The position numbers and the translations under genes were made by a program. Shown piece by piece: positions 4,874 through 5,244 of a DNA stretch of 5,244 nucleotides. The DNA lies in contig JACDDK010000085.1 in the NCBI GenBank assembly GCA_013817025.1, forward strand, positions 1 to 5,244. The letters are read 5' to 3'. The notes beneath the pieces are model-generated. The model did no database searches, was not told where the DNA came from, and worked only from the letters and a program-made list of their open reading frames with translations. The DNA is from Rubrobacter sp. GTDB lineage: Bacteria > Actinomycetota > Rubrobacteria > Rubrobacterales > Rubrobacteraceae. The first letter of the stretch is position 1; each line of letters starts with the position of its first letter.

Positions 4874-5244
4874 GCCGCACTCTCGGTATCGTTGGGGTCG
4901 GCCTGATCGGCGGCTCCATCGGCCTCGCCGCCCTCGCCGCCGGTTGGGACGAAGTAGTAGGCGTCGACGCTCCGGAAGTGCTGGAGAAAGCGGTCGAACG
5001 CGGTGCGATTCAGTACCCATCCACCCTGAAAGAAGTGCGCGGCGCGGACCTTATAGTTCTCGCCGCCCCCATCTCGAAGGTGACGAGCATAATCGGGAAC
5101 CTCGCTCCAACGAACACCCTGACCACCGACGTAGCCAGCGCCAAAAACGCCATAGTGAAGGAAGCAGAACGCCACGGCCTGCGGTTCGTCGGCGGCCACC
5201 CGATGGCCGGCAGCCAGCTCGCGGGCGTCGCCAACGCGAAGGCC
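4870..5244 (+). CDS. tyrA: Prephenate dehydrogenase, N-terminal part, truncated by window edge
   Basis: Oxidatively decarboxylates prephenate to 4-hydroxyphenylpyruvate. The first 125 residues are visible, mainly the Rossmann domain. GVGLIGGSIGLA (9-20) is the dinucleotide-binding loop, and Asp33 at the end of beta-2 (VVGVD) points to NAD+ rather than NADP+ (inference). ADLIVLAAP (59-67) is the next strand, TDVASAKNAIV (86-96) matches the conserved TDxxSxK block, and GGHPMAGS (108-115) carries the family's catalytic histidine, His110. The residue after GS is Gln116, where many family members have Glu. The GTG start at 4870-4872 forms a GTGA overlap with the aminotransferase TGA (4871-4873), indicating translational coupling; AAAAAGG a few bases upstream is a modest SD. 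The C-terminal dimerisation domain, and any ACT domain, lie beyond the window. Arogenate dehydrogenase is the alternative substrate assignment. Family identity is secure. Confidence 0.95.
   Translation, partial: MSRTLGIVGVGLIGGSIGLAALAAGWDEVVGVDAPEVLEKAVERGAIQYPSTLKEVRGADLIVLAAPISKVTSIIGNLAPTNTLTTDVASAKNAIVKEAERHGLRFVGGHPMAGSQLAGVANAKA

Noticed and set aside
4516..5199. Minus-strand open frame of 227 codons across the aminotransferase/tyrA junction
   Set aside because: It is antisense to two well-supported genes, spans their overlap, and shows no domain or start signal.

Overview
The window is high-GC bacterial DNA, dense with genes and without mobile-element or CRISPR signatures. GTG and TTG starts, short start/stop overlaps, Hanks-type Ser/Thr kinases and an aminotransferase closest in motif to the mycobacterial Pat/HisC2 group suggest an actinobacterium. 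A deep lineage such as Rubrobacter is plausible, but that is inference from gene content and style and no sequence search supports it.

Two divergent gene sets are separated by a 173-bp intergenic region (3609-3781). The minus-strand set reads, in transcription order: a stand-alone AroQ-type chorismate mutase (3608-3318), a type I-beta DAHP synthase without an N-terminal regulatory domain (3309-2497), a complete transmembrane Ser/Thr kinase with an NTF2-like extracytoplasmic domain (2468-861), and a second, paralogous kinase (864 to beyond position 1, cut by the window edge). Gaps are 8 nt and 28 nt, and the two kinases overlap by 3 nt, so all four genes are probably co-transcribed. The plus-strand set is a PLP aminotransferase of the HisC/Pat family (3782-4873), overlapping by 4 nt the start of prephenate dehydrogenase tyrA (4870 to beyond the window end).

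Together these genes supply the first step of the shikimate pathway (PEP + erythrose-4-phosphate to DAHP) and the terminal branch to tyrosine and phenylalanine (chorismate to prephenate, prephenate to 4-hydroxyphenylpyruvate, then transamination). The most unusual feature is the coupling of this module to two tandem membrane-type Ser/Thr kinases. The second kinase keeps all catalytic residues but has lost about 11 residues of the activation loop, where its sister carries several Thr residues. Other points worth checking are the split chorismate mutase/DAHP synthase pair (fused in Bacillus), a hairpin that overlaps the Shine-Dalgarno sequence of the first kinase, and overlapping inverted repeats in the divergent promoter region.
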